Below, piece by piece: positions 17,057 through 25,095 of a stretch of 58,434 bases of DNA. Position numbers and translations under genes: made by a program. The notes under the pieces are model-generated. The model was not told the origin of the DNA and searched no databases. It saw nothing but the letters and a program-made list of their open reading frames with translations. Location: NCBI GenBank assembly GCA_903838675.1, contig CAILZI010000222.1:1-58434 (forward strand), written 5' to 3'. Each line of letters opens with the position of its first letter. Position 1 is the first letter of the stretch. Source of the stretch: an uncultured Verrucomicrobiota bacterium. GTDB taxonomy: Bacteria > Verrucomicrobiota > Verrucomicrobiia > Verrucomicrobiales > Verrucomicrobiaceae.

Positions 17057-17860
17057 TCATGGCAGTCCCCACGTAGCCCGCAGCGCCGCGTAGTCGGCTT
17101 TGGGTAGCAGGACATAGTGCGGTGAGGCAGCGGGATCGAGCCAGCGCAGGAGGCGGGTCAGATCCCCCTCGGCCATGGTGGTGCAGCCGGCGCTGGGCTT
17201 GTCTGGCCCACGGCGCACGTGAAAGAAGATGGCGCTGCCGTAGCCCGGGGCAGAGGGCTGCTGATTGTGCCGGATTTCGAGCATCCATTTGTAGGCGGAA
17301 TCGCCCAGGCGCATTTTTTGCTTCTCAAACCACGGGGGGATGCCCTGGCGGGGATCAATGCGGATATGGCGGTTGTAGTACTGGGGCAGGGTCGAATCAT
17401 CGACATAGGCATCCCATGGGCCGACCTGGATGTAAGGCCAGCGGGCACCGCCGGGCGGGGTGGCGGCATAGCCAAACAGCGAACCGAGCTGGAACACACC
17501 TGCTGGCGCCCGCCAGTCCTTTTCCACCTTGGCGGGAATGCCGTTCTGCGGTGGATTGAAGACCCCACGCCCCCAGGCCAGCCCTTTTCTACCCAGCAGG
17601 ACGGGCACCGGTTTCTCAAAGACCGCCTGCCAGGAAGCCCCGGCGGAGGCGCGCTGGTAGCACTGCATGGAGGCCGTGTTTGAGTCCCAGGTGGCTGCCT
17701 GGGAGACGATCACCTGGCGCACTCCGCGTCCGAGCTGCGCGTGAGATGCTGAAGGACATAGGGCGAAAATGCCGATCCCCAATAGAGTGATTAGGTGCGC
17801 CTTTTTTCGATGAAAAACTTTTTGGTATTGCATGGGGAAGCTGTTTCCGAATATATTCAT
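17057..17860 (-). CDS. L,D-transpeptidase family protein (YkuD-like)
   Basis: A 267-residue exported protein with an N-terminal membrane/signal segment (LITLLGIGIFALCPSASHA). The C-terminal half carries the YkuD-type catalytic pattern: His in FFHVRRGPDKPSAGCTTM followed by the nucleophilic Cys in SAGCT. Such enzymes form or edit 3-3 cross-links in peptidoglycan or attach proteins to it; the COG3786-type branch to which this looks closest is poorly characterised. The Gly-rich W...GVFN and WPYIQVGPWDAYVDD segments fit that branch. It is divergent from the lipoprotein gene at 18004. Confidence 0.75.
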   Translation of the reverse strand: MNIFGNSFPMQYQKVFHRKKAHLITLLGIGIFALCPSASHAQLGRGVRQVIVSQAATWDSNTASMQCYQRASAGASWQAVFEKPVPVLLGRKGLAWGRGVFNPPQNGIPAKVEKDWRAPAGVFQLGSLFGYAATPPGGARWPYIQVGPWDAYVDDSTLPQYYNRHIRIDPRQGIPPWFEKQKMRLGDSAYKWMLEIRHNQQPSAPGYGSAIFFHVRRGPDKPSAGCTTMAEGDLTRLLRWLDPAASPHYVLLPKADYAALRATWGLP

Positions 17861-17866
17861 TAAATC

Positions 17867-17935
17867 AACCCTGCCGGGTTAATTGGATTCAGGTTTTGGG
17901 GGTTTTTTTCCTGAGCTCCGAGTTCCGGCAGGGTT
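17867..17935 (+). promoter_or_regulatory. 11-bp inverted repeat with T-run in the 5' region of the lipoprotein gene
   Basis: aaccctgccgg (17867-17877) is the exact reverse complement of ccggcagggtt (17925-17935), and the right arm is followed by g and seven T residues. Folded as RNA on the plus strand it would give an 11-base-pair stem with a 47-base loop and a terminator-like tail, ending about 60 bases before the lipoprotein start. It could be a leader terminator/attenuator or an operator pair in the divergent promoter region. Confidence 0.4.
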
Positions 17936-18003
17936 GTTTTTTTGCCTGCGGACGGGCATTAGGTGAATCTAGCACATTGATTCGCGTCCAAGGCGTTCTA
18001 AAG

Positions 18004-18639
18004 ATGCCAACCATGAACTTTCGGTGCTTTTCAGCCATCCTCGGAGCCGCAGCCTGCCTCAGCCTCTCTTCCTGTGCCAATTCCTCAGTCATCAGCCTCG
18101 ACTACCTGCCGCAGGCCGGCCGGATGCTGCGGGGCGCGCCAGAATTCGCCGTCGGCGAGTTCAAGGACAAGCGTGGTGAACAGTCCCAGACGCTCGGCCA
18201 TGTGCGCCTGCCCATCGGCCCTTCGGTGGATACCATTCAGACCCGGCTGCCAGTCAGCGATGTCGTGCGCAATGCCTTTGGCTACGCTTTGGAGTCACGT
18301 GGGATGCTCGCCACAGACGTGAAGGGTCGTTTCATCCTCACCGGAGAGATCCAGGATCTGCGCTCCCAGCTCCTCGTTCATCCCTATGGCTACACTCGCA
18401 TGCGGGTCAACGTGGTCGAAGCCGTCTCCGGCCGGGTGATTTACACACGCATTTATGAAGGCGAGCGCCAGAGCCCTGCCTATCGCCCTGGCAGTGGCTC
18501 GCCTGTGCCGATCCTGCGTGAGCTGACCTCCCGTGCGCTGCAGGATGCCGTGGACCGCGCCTTGGATGACACCCGCATGCGCCAGCAAATCGGCTCAAGC
18601 GTGGATGACCGCCCGCGCTACTCGCCGGGCATGCTTTAA
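18004..18639 (+). CDS. Putative outer-membrane lipoprotein
   Basis: A 211-residue exported protein with a lipoprotein signal: after MNFRCFSAILGAAACLSL comes the lipobox LSSC, so Cys near residue 24 would be lipidated. The mature part has a mixed alpha/beta pattern (ALESRGML...GRFILTGEIQDLRS...GRVIYTRIYEGE) resembling YajG-like or LPS/transport-auxiliary lipoproteins that carry a short peptide-binding fold. No catalytic motif is seen. ATG at 18004 is chosen (18013 also possible) because it starts the signal peptide; the open frame to 17896 is upstream leader. The YbjQ-family gene follows after 17 bases in the same direction, probably one transcript. Confidence 0.65.
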   Translation: MPTMNFRCFSAILGAAACLSLSSCANSSVISLDYLPQAGRMLRGAPEFAVGEFKDKRGEQSQTLGHVRLPIGPSVDTIQTRLPVSDVVRNAFGYALESRGMLATDVKGRFILTGEIQDLRSQLLVHPYGYTRMRVNVVEAVSGRVIYTRIYEGERQSPAYRPGSGSPVPILRELTSRALQDAVDRALDDTRMRQQIGSSVDDRPRYSPGML

Positions 18640-18656
18640 AACTAACAAAGCTTCCC

Positions 18657-18989
18657 ATGCCCGCTGAAATTCTCACGACCACGGCGAACGCCCTCACCGG
18701 CTTTCATGTCAATCAGGAGCTCGGCGTCGTACGTGGCATCATTGTTCGTTCACGTTCCATCGTAGGCTCCATTGGCGCGGGGATTCAGACCTTGTTTGGC
18801 GGCAACATTTCCATCTACACCAAGCTGTGCGAGCAGGCGCGCTCAGAGGCCTTTGAGCTCATGAAGCAGCATGCAGAGGCCGTGGGTGCCAATGCCATCA
18901 TCGCCATGCGCTACGATGCCACCGAGGTCGCCCCAGGCGTCACGGAAGTGCTTTGCTACGGCACGGCGGTGGTGGTGCAGCGCGGGTGA
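18657..18989 (+). CDS. YbjQ / UPF0145 family protein
   Basis: A 110-residue protein matching the YbjQ (UPF0145, heavy-metal-binding-domain) family across its whole length: it opens MPAEILTTTA, has the VRGIIVRSRSIVGSIGAGIQ segment, the EAFELM.QHAEAVGANAII helix and ends with a YGTAVVV strand. Members form pentamer-like alpha/beta assemblies of unknown role. It lies 17 bases after the lipoprotein gene. Its TGA stop abuts the stop of the convergent phosphodiesterase gene with no gap. Confidence 0.85.
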   Translation: MPAEILTTTANALTGFHVNQELGVVRGIIVRSRSIVGSIGAGIQTLFGGNISIYTKLCEQARSEAFELMKQHAEAVGANAIIAMRYDATEVAPGVTEVLCYGTAVVVQRG

Positions 18990-20363
18990 TCACTTAGCCA
19001 GCGCCTCGTCCAGGACTTGGCCGTCCGCGCCAGGGAAGGGGATGCCGAGGAGTTTGGCCATCGTCGGTGTCACGTCGATGTTCTTGATCTCATCCAGCTC
19101 CACGCCCTGCTTCACACCGGCCCCGCTGATGACAAAGCCGCCGTAGAGATTGGGGTCGGTCTGCAGATGACCATGGGCACCTTTCGGCGGATCATTCGGG
19201 ATGATGACGTCGTTGTCGGCGAGGGAATCGGTGAAGGTGTAGCCATCGGCGGCCAGCAGCACGAGGTCGGGTTCGCGGCCATCCTTGGCGGCGGTGACGT
19301 GATGCAGCTTCGCATCGAAATCCTTCGCCTCGACCACGCCCTCCACACCTTCCAGCTTGCCGAGCGTCGGCGTAATCTGTTTCAGAATGCTGCCGCGATT
19401 CGCGTCATCCAGCACATAGACGAAGCAGGCACCGCCTTCGGCCATGGCGAAGACCTGGGAATCGGGCGCGAGGGTCTTGCCTAGTACTGCTTTCACGAAG
19501 CCATCCTTCCGCAGGGCGGCATTGGCATTGATGGATTTGGTGAAGGTGACAAAGCCGTGGTCGGTGGTGATGATGAAGGTCGTTTTGTCGCGGATGCCCG
19601 CTTCCTCCGTGGCACGCACGATGTCCGCCACACGGTTGTCCGAATCATTCGCCGCCCAGTAGGCCTCAGGCACCTGACGGCCGTTGGAGTGCTCGAAGGA
19701 ATCCAGGCTCACCAGATGCAAGGCGAGGAAATTTGGTTTGTGCTTTTTGATGATGTGCTGCGCGAGCTGCGAGTACATGTAGTCGCGCTGCGCCTTGCCC
19801 GGATTGCCCAGCTTGCACCACTCATTCTGCTTCTCGATGGGGATGCCCGCCGCACGTGCCTCCTCCAGCAGGGAAGGGGTGCCGTATTTCTCGAAGAGCT
19901 CCTGCTCAAACACATCCGGCACCGTCCAGTCCAGCGTCTTCGCCCCGCGTGAGGCCGGCCAGATCACCCCGGCGGTGGTCAAACCGGCCGCCTTGGCCGC
20001 GTCGTAAATCGTCGGTGTCTTGACAATCTCATCCTTGTTGAAGATCGGGTCAGGAATCAGCGGCACCTTCTTCCGTGTGGCACGGTCAAAGTATTCATTC
20101 GCAAGCACGCCATGCTTCGCCGGATGCACGCCGGTGACCAGCGTCGTGTGGTTCGTCCACGTCACTGTGGGAAACGAGCACTCCATGCGCTTCGCCCGCA
20201 CGCCTTTGTCCGCCAGCGCCTTCACCGCCGGCATGTGGCACTTGGGATCATCAAAGTACTGATGCGCCCAGCCGTCGATGCTGATGAGGATGACGTGTTC
20301 CGCAGGAGCTGCGTGGACCAGAGTCGTTGCACTGAGGAGGAGGGCGAGGGTGCGAAAAAGCAT
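18990..20363 (-). CDS. Secreted type I phosphodiesterase / nucleotide pyrophosphatase
   Basis: A 457-residue exported enzyme of the alkaline phosphatase superfamily. A signal peptide (FRTLALLLSATTLVHAAPA) precedes the catalytic domain. Metal- and substrate-binding features are in order: ILISIDGW, the nucleophile region FPTVTWTNHTTLVTG with its Thr, LVSLDSFEHSNG, ITTDHGF and GAHGHL. The family hydrolyses phosphodiesters or nucleotide pyrophosphates using two metal ions; the exact substrate cannot be read here. ATG at 20363 is preferred over 20399 because it begins the signal peptide. It faces the YbjQ gene end to end, and its upstream region contains the paired palindromes. Confidence 0.88.
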   Translation of the reverse strand: MLFRTLALLLSATTLVHAAPAEHVILISIDGWAHQYFDDPKCHMPAVKALADKGVRAKRMECSFPTVTWTNHTTLVTGVHPAKHGVLANEYFDRATRKKVPLIPDPIFNKDEIVKTPTIYDAAKAAGLTTAGVIWPASRGAKTLDWTVPDVFEQELFEKYGTPSLLEEARAAGIPIEKQNEWCKLGNPGKAQRDYMYSQLAQHIIKKHKPNFLALHLVSLDSFEHSNGRQVPEAYWAANDSDNRVADIVRATEEAGIRDKTTFIITTDHGFVTFTKSINANAALRKDGFVKAVLGKTLAPDSQVFAMAEGGACFVYVLDDANRGSILKQITPTLGKLEGVEGVVEAKDFDAKLHHVTAAKDGREPDLVLLAADGYTFTDSLADNDVIIPNDPPKGAHGHLQTDPNLYGGFVISGAGVKQGVELDEIKNIDVTPTMAKLLGIPFPGADGQVLDEALAK

Positions 20364-20610
20364 AAAGAGGAAGTATGACCAACGGGGTGCTGACGTCAAT
20401 CCTGTCTGCCAAACTCGCAGGGGGGGGGCAGGATCATGGGGTCACAGGGGCATGAACCTGGATTGACCCCAGGATGACCCTGATCCCAGACCGTCTGCGG
20501 GGCTGAAACCTGCGGCCCCATACCATTCGATGCCACATCATGCCTCCAGCGGCGCTGAAAACACCCGCAGGGGACTCTGCTTTTTCACCCGTTGGCGTAC
20601 TCCATTGGTG

Positions 20611-20662
20611 TCAGGGTCACAGGGTCACACCCTATATATAGGGTGTGACCCTGTGACCCTGA
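20611..20662. repeat. Perfect 52-bp palindrome
   Basis: The sequence runs from tcagggtcacagggtcacac to its exact reverse complement, centred on a tatatata core (centre between 20636 and 20637). Each half holds two copies of GGGTCACA. It lies in the 385-base gap between two minus-strand genes. A 26-base-pair perfect stem is far longer than a normal terminator and no T-run follows on the minus strand. Further GGGTCA/TGACCC words occur upstream at about 20438-20490. Confidence 0.9.
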
Positions 20663-20667
20663 TAGGA

Positions 20668-20707
20668 TCAGGTTCAAATTAGGGTCATGACCCCAATTTG
20701 AACCTGA
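20668..20707. repeat. Near-perfect 40-bp palindrome next to the first one
   Basis: Starting tcaggttcaaatt and ending aatttgaacctga, this palindrome is centred between 20687 and 20688 on gggtcatgaccc, with a single mismatched pair (20681/20694). It starts only 5 bases after the 52-bp palindrome and uses the same GGGTCA word at its centre. Together they occupy nearly 100 bases about 40 bases downstream of the next minus-strand gene. The remaining gap (20364-20610) has no credible gene. Confidence 0.9.
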
Positions 20708-20748
20708 ACCAAAGCCAACGGGGCGATGGCGTGGCTCCCGTCGCCGAG

Positions 20749-21204
20749 TCATTCCAATTTGTTCGCGGGAGTGGCCGGATAGTCATCACAAAAGGTGAAC
20801 CGCGTGACATAGGGAATGGACGTGGCCTGGTCGGCAAAATCTGCGGGCATGCCCGATTTCCAGATACGAAACCCTGAGTCCGTGTCGGGGGAATGATACA
20901 GGATGAGGGTGATGTGGTCGCGCTGCACCAGCGCGTAGATCAGACCGGGAACACGGAGAGACTTTGGCAGGGATTCAGGCTTGATGGTCGTGCTGGGTTT
21001 GGCGCTGAGGAATGACTTCAAAAGGGCGTCACGATCACGCTGCAAATCATGCAGGTGGCTGGCCATGTGCTGTTCTGCCGGCTTCTGCCATTCTGACCTT
21101 AGATCCGTGGGCTGGACAAAGTACAGCACGCCGATGCCCGCCGTCACGGCTGTGAGCACCAGCACCGCAGCCAGGGCGAGCATGATTTGGAAAAACGTTT
21201 TCAT
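20749..21204 (-). CDS. Unknown membrane-anchored protein (third gene of a small operon)
   Basis: A 151-residue protein not recognised. One N-terminal membrane helix (IMLALAAVLVLTAVTAGIGVLYFV) anchors a soluble part that begins with a charged helix (HLHDLQRDRDALLKSF) and continues as a likely alpha/beta domain (LIYALVQRDHITLILYHSPD). It overlaps the preceding gene by an ATGA (start at 21204, upstream stop at 21201). Position and size suggest it works with the two small proteins before it. It is followed by the two palindromes. Confidence 0.6.
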   Translation of the reverse strand: MKTFFQIMLALAAVLVLTAVTAGIGVLYFVQPTDLRSEWQKPAEQHMASHLHDLQRDRDALLKSFLSAKPSTTIKPESLPKSLRVPGLIYALVQRDHITLILYHSPDTDSGFRIWKSGMPADFADQATSIPYVTRFTFCDDYPATPANKLE

Positions 21205-21572
21205 TTAAGAGGCTGCCACCCACCAAAATGTTCTCCGGTTGGCAGCTCAAGGTGATATACAACGCCCACCGGTGGCTTGCTTGCTTCGACGAGCTTTTTC
21301 AATTCAGGAAGATCCGCTTCGGAGTTCATGACACCATGTACGGACAAACATCCGCCCTCACCTGTCCAAACCCCTGCTTTCAACTTGGCGTATCGGGCAT
21401 CCTGATTGAGCCGGGGTTGCAAAATGGGGACATGCAGCTCTGCGGCCTTCAAGTTTCGCATCTGCTGTGTGAACGGGAGCGGACCGTACCGCATGGTATA
21501 GATTAGCACCGCGATACCGATCAGTAATATTAGGGAGAGGATGGCGTCGAACCGGGGTGAACGCTTTTTCAT
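21201..21572 (-). CDS. Unknown small membrane-anchored protein
   Basis: A 123-residue protein with an N-terminal basic stretch (MKKRSPRF), one membrane helix (AILSLILLIGIAVLIYTM) and a soluble remainder containing KAGVWTGEGGCLSVHGVM and a VVYHLELPTGEHFGGW end. No family is recognised. Both neighbours overlap it by four bases, so the three genes form a tightly coupled unit. The N-terminal layout (basic, then hydrophobic) resembles type II membrane proteins and not a cleaved signal peptide. Confidence 0.55.
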   Translation of the reverse strand: MKKRSPRFDAILSLILLIGIAVLIYTMRYGPLPFTQQMRNLKAAELHVPILQPRLNQDARYAKLKAGVWTGEGGCLSVHGVMNSEADLPELKKLVEASKPPVGVVYHLELPTGEHFGGWQPLK

Positions 21573-21928
21573 GGCGAATTGAAAAGCCTTCCTCGTTGTC
21601 CGAGTGCTGTTCTTGCCTCCTCGATGCTCTGCATCGCAAGCACGGTTGAATGCTCCAGATGAGACGCACGCTGAAAAAATGCCTCGGGCAGGCTTGGATC
21701 TGGCATGCCTTCAGCCACCAGTCGGAACGCACCGATGCTGATGCTGCGGAGCGGACCCAGGCGTGACTCACCGGGTGGAATGGTATGGCTGGGCAGATAA
21801 CGCTGACCGCGCTCGTCACAAAACTCGATGGCAGCCTGCTGAACATCCCATGCCTCCAAATGAGCTTCGGCCTCCCCAGTGGAGGTGAAGACAAAAAGCG
21901 CGTGGTGCTTGTCGAGGGCCAGGATCAT
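21569..21928 (-). CDS. Unknown small soluble protein (first gene of a small operon)
   Basis: A protein of about 119 residues from ATG 21928 (an earlier start at 21991 is possible). It has an N-terminal beta-strand pattern (MILALDKHHALFVFTSTGEAEAHLE), a WDVQQAAIEFCDERGQRYLP segment and a helical C-terminus. The start is reminiscent of small immunity- or sensor-like proteins, but no family is recognised. Its stop overlaps the next gene's start. The three-gene unit (21928 to 20749) is bounded by the esterase gene upstream and the palindromes downstream. Confidence 0.5.
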   Translation of the reverse strand: MILALDKHHALFVFTSTGEAEAHLEAWDVQQAAIEFCDERGQRYLPSHTIPPGESRLGPLRSISIGAFRLVAEGMPDPSLPEAFFQRASHLEHSTVLAMQSIEEARTALGQRGRLFNSP

Positions 21929-22029
21929 GAGCAGTGCGGAACTGCCGTGTTCCGAATCTGGTACTCTCTGCACCGCAGATTCTCCCGTCAAGCAATGGGA
22001 GGTTCAAGTCGTCGTCCAAACCTGCTCAT

Positions 22030-22908
22030 TCACCGCATCACCCCACACTGCTCCTTGAAAAACCGCACGATCAGCGGCGGCGCGGCACTGGAGAAGGTGT
22101 GGGTGCCGGAATAGACATAGGCCACGAGTGGCGTGCCGCTGCGTGAGGGGAACAAGGTGCAGTTCGGGCCCCAGGGCACGCCTGCGGCATCGCAGTGGTT
22201 GCTGCGCTTCACCTGCTCCATCGTCGCCTGCTGGGCGGCAAACTTCACGATCTGATCCTGCGTGCCAGCCAGATGCATCGCCGGTTTAGCGGGCAGGGTG
22301 ACGTTGCCCATGCGTGCGGTGGTGGCGGCGGAGGGAGCGACGGCGGCCAGGGCGCGGGAGCGTGCATGCCATAGCAAATACGTGAAGAAGCCGCCATTGG
22401 AGTGGCCGGTGGCAAACACGTGCCGGGCATCGACGTGATACTTCTGGCTCAGGTCGGCGAGCACGGCGTCAAACAAATGCAGATCGCGGTCTCCCTGGTC
22501 CCCCTCGCGGGTTTGCCAGCCGGGTTTACGCCCCTCGCGGTCCAGTTGGGAGGGAGTGTTCAAACCTTGCAGATAGATCAAGATGGCCTCCGGCCACAAC
22601 TGATGCAGGCCGAAGCTGCTGGCCACCACCGAGGCAGAGCCGCCGTGGCCGTGAAACACGAACACGACGGGAGCTGGCTGCAGCTGCGCTCCAGGTGGCA
22701 CATGCACCAGTCCGGTGCGCTGGTAGCCGTCCACCATGATCTGGTAGGGCGCCACGCCTTTGGGGGTGCCGCCGCGTGAGCCCTTGGGCGTTCCGCCGAG
22801 TGCGCCTTTGAGCGCCGGGCGCAGCTGCCTCAGCAGCACCCGGCAGCCAGTCTGGGGGAGCGAAAGCGCCAGCAGCGCGGTGGAACGGAGGAGGAGACGC
22901 CGGTTCAT
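22030..22908 (-). CDS. Exported LpqC / feruloyl-esterase-like hydrolase
   Basis: A 292-residue alpha/beta hydrolase of the polyhydroxybutyrate depolymerase/LpqC group. The N-terminus has a lipoprotein-like signal ending in LPQTGC (Cys22). The oxyanion region is VFVFHGHGG, the nucleophile is Ser170 in ATGHSNGGF, the acid is likely in GTQDQIV and the catalytic His in SGTHTFSS. Such enzymes cleave short esters, often on plant-derived or polyester substrates. A short internal repeat of GGTPKG (about residues 38-51) lies between the signal and the catalytic domain. No operon partner is apparent. Confidence 0.85.
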   Translation of the reverse strand: MNRRLLLRSTALLALSLPQTGCRVLLRQLRPALKGALGGTPKGSRGGTPKGVAPYQIMVDGYQRTGLVHVPPGAQLQPAPVVFVFHGHGGSASVVASSFGLHQLWPEAILIYLQGLNTPSQLDREGRKPGWQTREGDQGDRDLHLFDAVLADLSQKYHVDARHVFATGHSNGGFFTYLLWHARSRALAAVAPSAATTARMGNVTLPAKPAMHLAGTQDQIVKFAAQQATMEQVKRSNHCDAAGVPWGPNCTLFPSRSGTPLVAYVYSGTHTFSSAAPPLIVRFFKEQCGVMR

Positions 22909-23018
22909 ATGTCAGCGCATAAACGCCGGTGCAGCGCAGGAGTTGCAAAGGAAGAAGAGACGAGCATGACGAATGGGTGGCGGGAGTCAATCCTGTCAGG
23001 TCGCAGCAGAGGTCTGTG

Positions 23019-23621
23019 CTAGCCCCATGAGACATAAACAACCGTGCAGTCGTCTTCAAGTCCGACACTGCACTCGACATAGGTGCCGCTTGGCAGATAC
23101 TGCACGCGATCAATGCGTGACTCCAGACTGCCGCGCCGCCACCAAGTCGTGGCCGAGCCAAGTTCAAAATGCGGAATGCGTTCAAGCCCCGCTGAAAAAA
23201 TGGAATTCTGCATGAATGCATCACGGCAGGAATTCGGCAGTTCGAACTTGGAAGCCACGTTTGCCGACAAAGAAGATGCGTCTTGCAGGCATAAGCCCAC
23301 AAGTTTTGCAGCAGGTGGAAAAACAATGCCGGTGTGCCGAGACACAAGCAGGACATGATCTGGATTCAGCTGATCTCCCAGCAACTCGTTGGCTGGTGGG
23401 CGCATTCGAAACAACAAGAGAAGACCACCGATTAGCAGCAGTCCGAGTCCTGCAAGCAGTAGAATTCCCTGAACAGCTCCCTCAAGCGGGGCTCCAGGTC
23501 CGGAACCGCGACTTGGAAGCGTAAGAGAATTGAGGCAAAGAACGCAGCCAGCTAATAAAATAACAACGGTCAATAGCAGCCAGCAACGGTAGGCGAGTGA
23601 ATTCCCTGCGCGCTCAGTCAT
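23019..23621 (-). CDS. Unknown protein with two N-terminal membrane helices
   Basis: A 200-residue protein not recognised. Two membrane segments (about residues 13-32, WLLLTVVILLAGCVLCL, and about 50-70, GILLLAGLGLLLIGGLLLLF) are followed by a cytoplasmic or periplasmic domain of about 125 residues with four Cys residues and a beta-rich pattern (RVQYLPSGTYVECSVGLEDDCTVVYVSW). It precedes the PQQ-like propeller gene only in the sense of sharing a strand; the gap between them is 40 bases, with this gene downstream. Confidence 0.55.
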   Translation of the reverse strand: MTERAGNSLAYRCWLLLTVVILLAGCVLCLNSLTLPSRGSGPGAPLEGAVQGILLLAGLGLLLIGGLLLLFRMRPPANELLGDQLNPDHVLLVSRHTGIVFPPAAKLVGLCLQDASSLSANVASKFELPNSCRDAFMQNSIFSAGLERIPHFELGSATTWWRRGSLESRIDRVQYLPSGTYVECSVGLEDDCTVVYVSWG

Positions 23622-23661
23622 GGGCGGTAGTCTTGGTTCGGCAGGCGGTGCCTATCGAACA

Positions 23662-25029
23662 TCAAGGCGCTGCGACCACTTTCTTGCCGATGCAGTACAG
23701 CTTTTCTTCCGAGCGGATGAAGAGGCAGCCATCGCTCACGGCCACGCTGGCGCGCACGCTGGCGGCGTTGCCGTTGGGCTTGGTGCCGTTGCCCATGTCG
23801 TTGACGCTCAGCAGTTCAAACTTGTCGGTGTTGGCTTTGGCCACATAGACCTCGCCCCAGAAGTTGATGCAGTAGACTTTGTCGTCCACCACGGTCGGGC
23901 TGCTTTCAAACTTGGTCTTGCCGCCGAGTTCACCGGACCACACGACCTTGCCGGTCTTTGGCTCCAGGCAGCTGAGGATCTTCTTGCCGCCGTCGAGGAC
24001 GTAGAACTTGCCCTTGTAGAAGGCAGGCGTGGGCACGTCGCTGGTCACGCCTTTGGGCTCGGTCTGCCACACAGGCTTGGTCTCGCCTTTGGAGTCCAAC
24101 GGCATGGCAAACACGGGCGAATTTTTGGGTGCGCAGACGATGGCCATGCCGTCGCCGGTCACGGGGGAGGGGACGAGGCGGAAGAATTTGTTGTAGCCTT
24201 CGCCCGGTGGGTTCCAGGTGGCGATGCGGGAGAATTCCTTGCCCGTGGCGGCGTCGTGGATGGTGAGGGTGTCACCACCGGAGATGAGCATGAGGCGCTT
24301 GCCCTTGTGGGTCGCGAACACCGGGCTGCTGAAGGCTTCCAGTGATTCGGTGGAGCCCAGGCTGGGGCGGATGTGTTTCCAGATGTCCTTCCCGGTGGCT
24401 GGATCCAGGGCGAGGATGTAGCTGCTCATGTCCTTGCCTTCGGTGCCTTTGTTGAACTTGCCCTGGAACTGGAAGGCCTCGTTGCGCTGCAGCACCTGGA
24501 TGTAGAGCTTGCCACCGTCGAGGGCGGGGCTGCTGCCATAGGTCCACTGCGTGGCGAAGGCGCCGTGCGTTTCCTTGAAGTCGCGCTTCCAGATGATCTT
24601 GCCGCTGAAATCACATGAGGCTGCGATGGCATTTGCGAAGAGGAAGTAAACGCGGTCGCCGTCCGTCACGGCGGAAGGGCTGGCGAGATTGCTCTTGTCA
24701 TCCCACTGAATCTCCGCGCCTTCGCTGATGGTCGTGCGCCACTTTTCCTTGCCGGTCTGTTTGTCATAGCACAGGCCGACGAGTTTTTTCTCCGCATCGA
24801 TGGGGGCGGTGATGAACACATTGTCTCCCCAGATGACGGGGACGGAGGCGGAGAGTCCCGGCACATCGGCCGCCCAGCGCACCCCTTCGGTGGGGCTGAA
24901 TTTTTCCGGCAGGCCGGTCTCACTCGAAGAGCCGTCCTGATTGGGCCCGCGCCAGCTCGGCCAGTTTTCAGCGAGAGCAGCAGAGGAGAAGGACAGGCAG
25001 GCGAGCAGGAGGGCGGCGGGTGATTTCAT
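23662..25029 (-). CDS. Secreted PQQ-like beta-propeller protein
   Basis: A 455-residue exported protein: signal peptide (LLLACLSFSSAALA), then NWPSWRGPNQDGSS, the usual opening of PVC-type secreted PQQ-like propellers. Blade motifs of the form ALDPATGKDIWKH, CLEPKTGKVVWSG and CYDKQTGKEKWRT recur through the chain. These proteins share the fold of PQQ dehydrogenases, but here no cofactor-binding residues could be confirmed and the role may be structural or carbohydrate-related. It is divergent from the membrane protein gene at 25096. A second, shorter paralogue lies at 52612-53949. Confidence 0.85.
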   Translation of the reverse strand: MKSPAALLLACLSFSSAALAENWPSWRGPNQDGSSSETGLPEKFSPTEGVRWAADVPGLSASVPVIWGDNVFITAPIDAEKKLVGLCYDKQTGKEKWRTTISEGAEIQWDDKSNLASPSAVTDGDRVYFLFANAIAASCDFSGKIIWKRDFKETHGAFATQWTYGSSPALDGGKLYIQVLQRNEAFQFQGKFNKGTEGKDMSSYILALDPATGKDIWKHIRPSLGSTESLEAFSSPVFATHKGKRLMLISGGDTLTIHDAATGKEFSRIATWNPPGEGYNKFFRLVPSPVTGDGMAIVCAPKNSPVFAMPLDSKGETKPVWQTEPKGVTSDVPTPAFYKGKFYVLDGGKKILSCLEPKTGKVVWSGELGGKTKFESSPTVVDDKVYCINFWGEVYVAKANTDKFELLSVNDMGNGTKPNGNAASVRASVAVSDGCLFIRSEEKLYCIGKKVVAAP

Positions 25030-25095
25030 GGCGGAAGGGAGAGAAGCGAATACGCACTGGCATGTCGAGATGTTTTCGCGAATTGATCGTTAACT

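Noticed and set aside
20611..20707. CRISPR-like or tandem array
   Set aside because: The repeated words form two palindromes without regular spacers or equal repeat lengths, and there is no cas gene.
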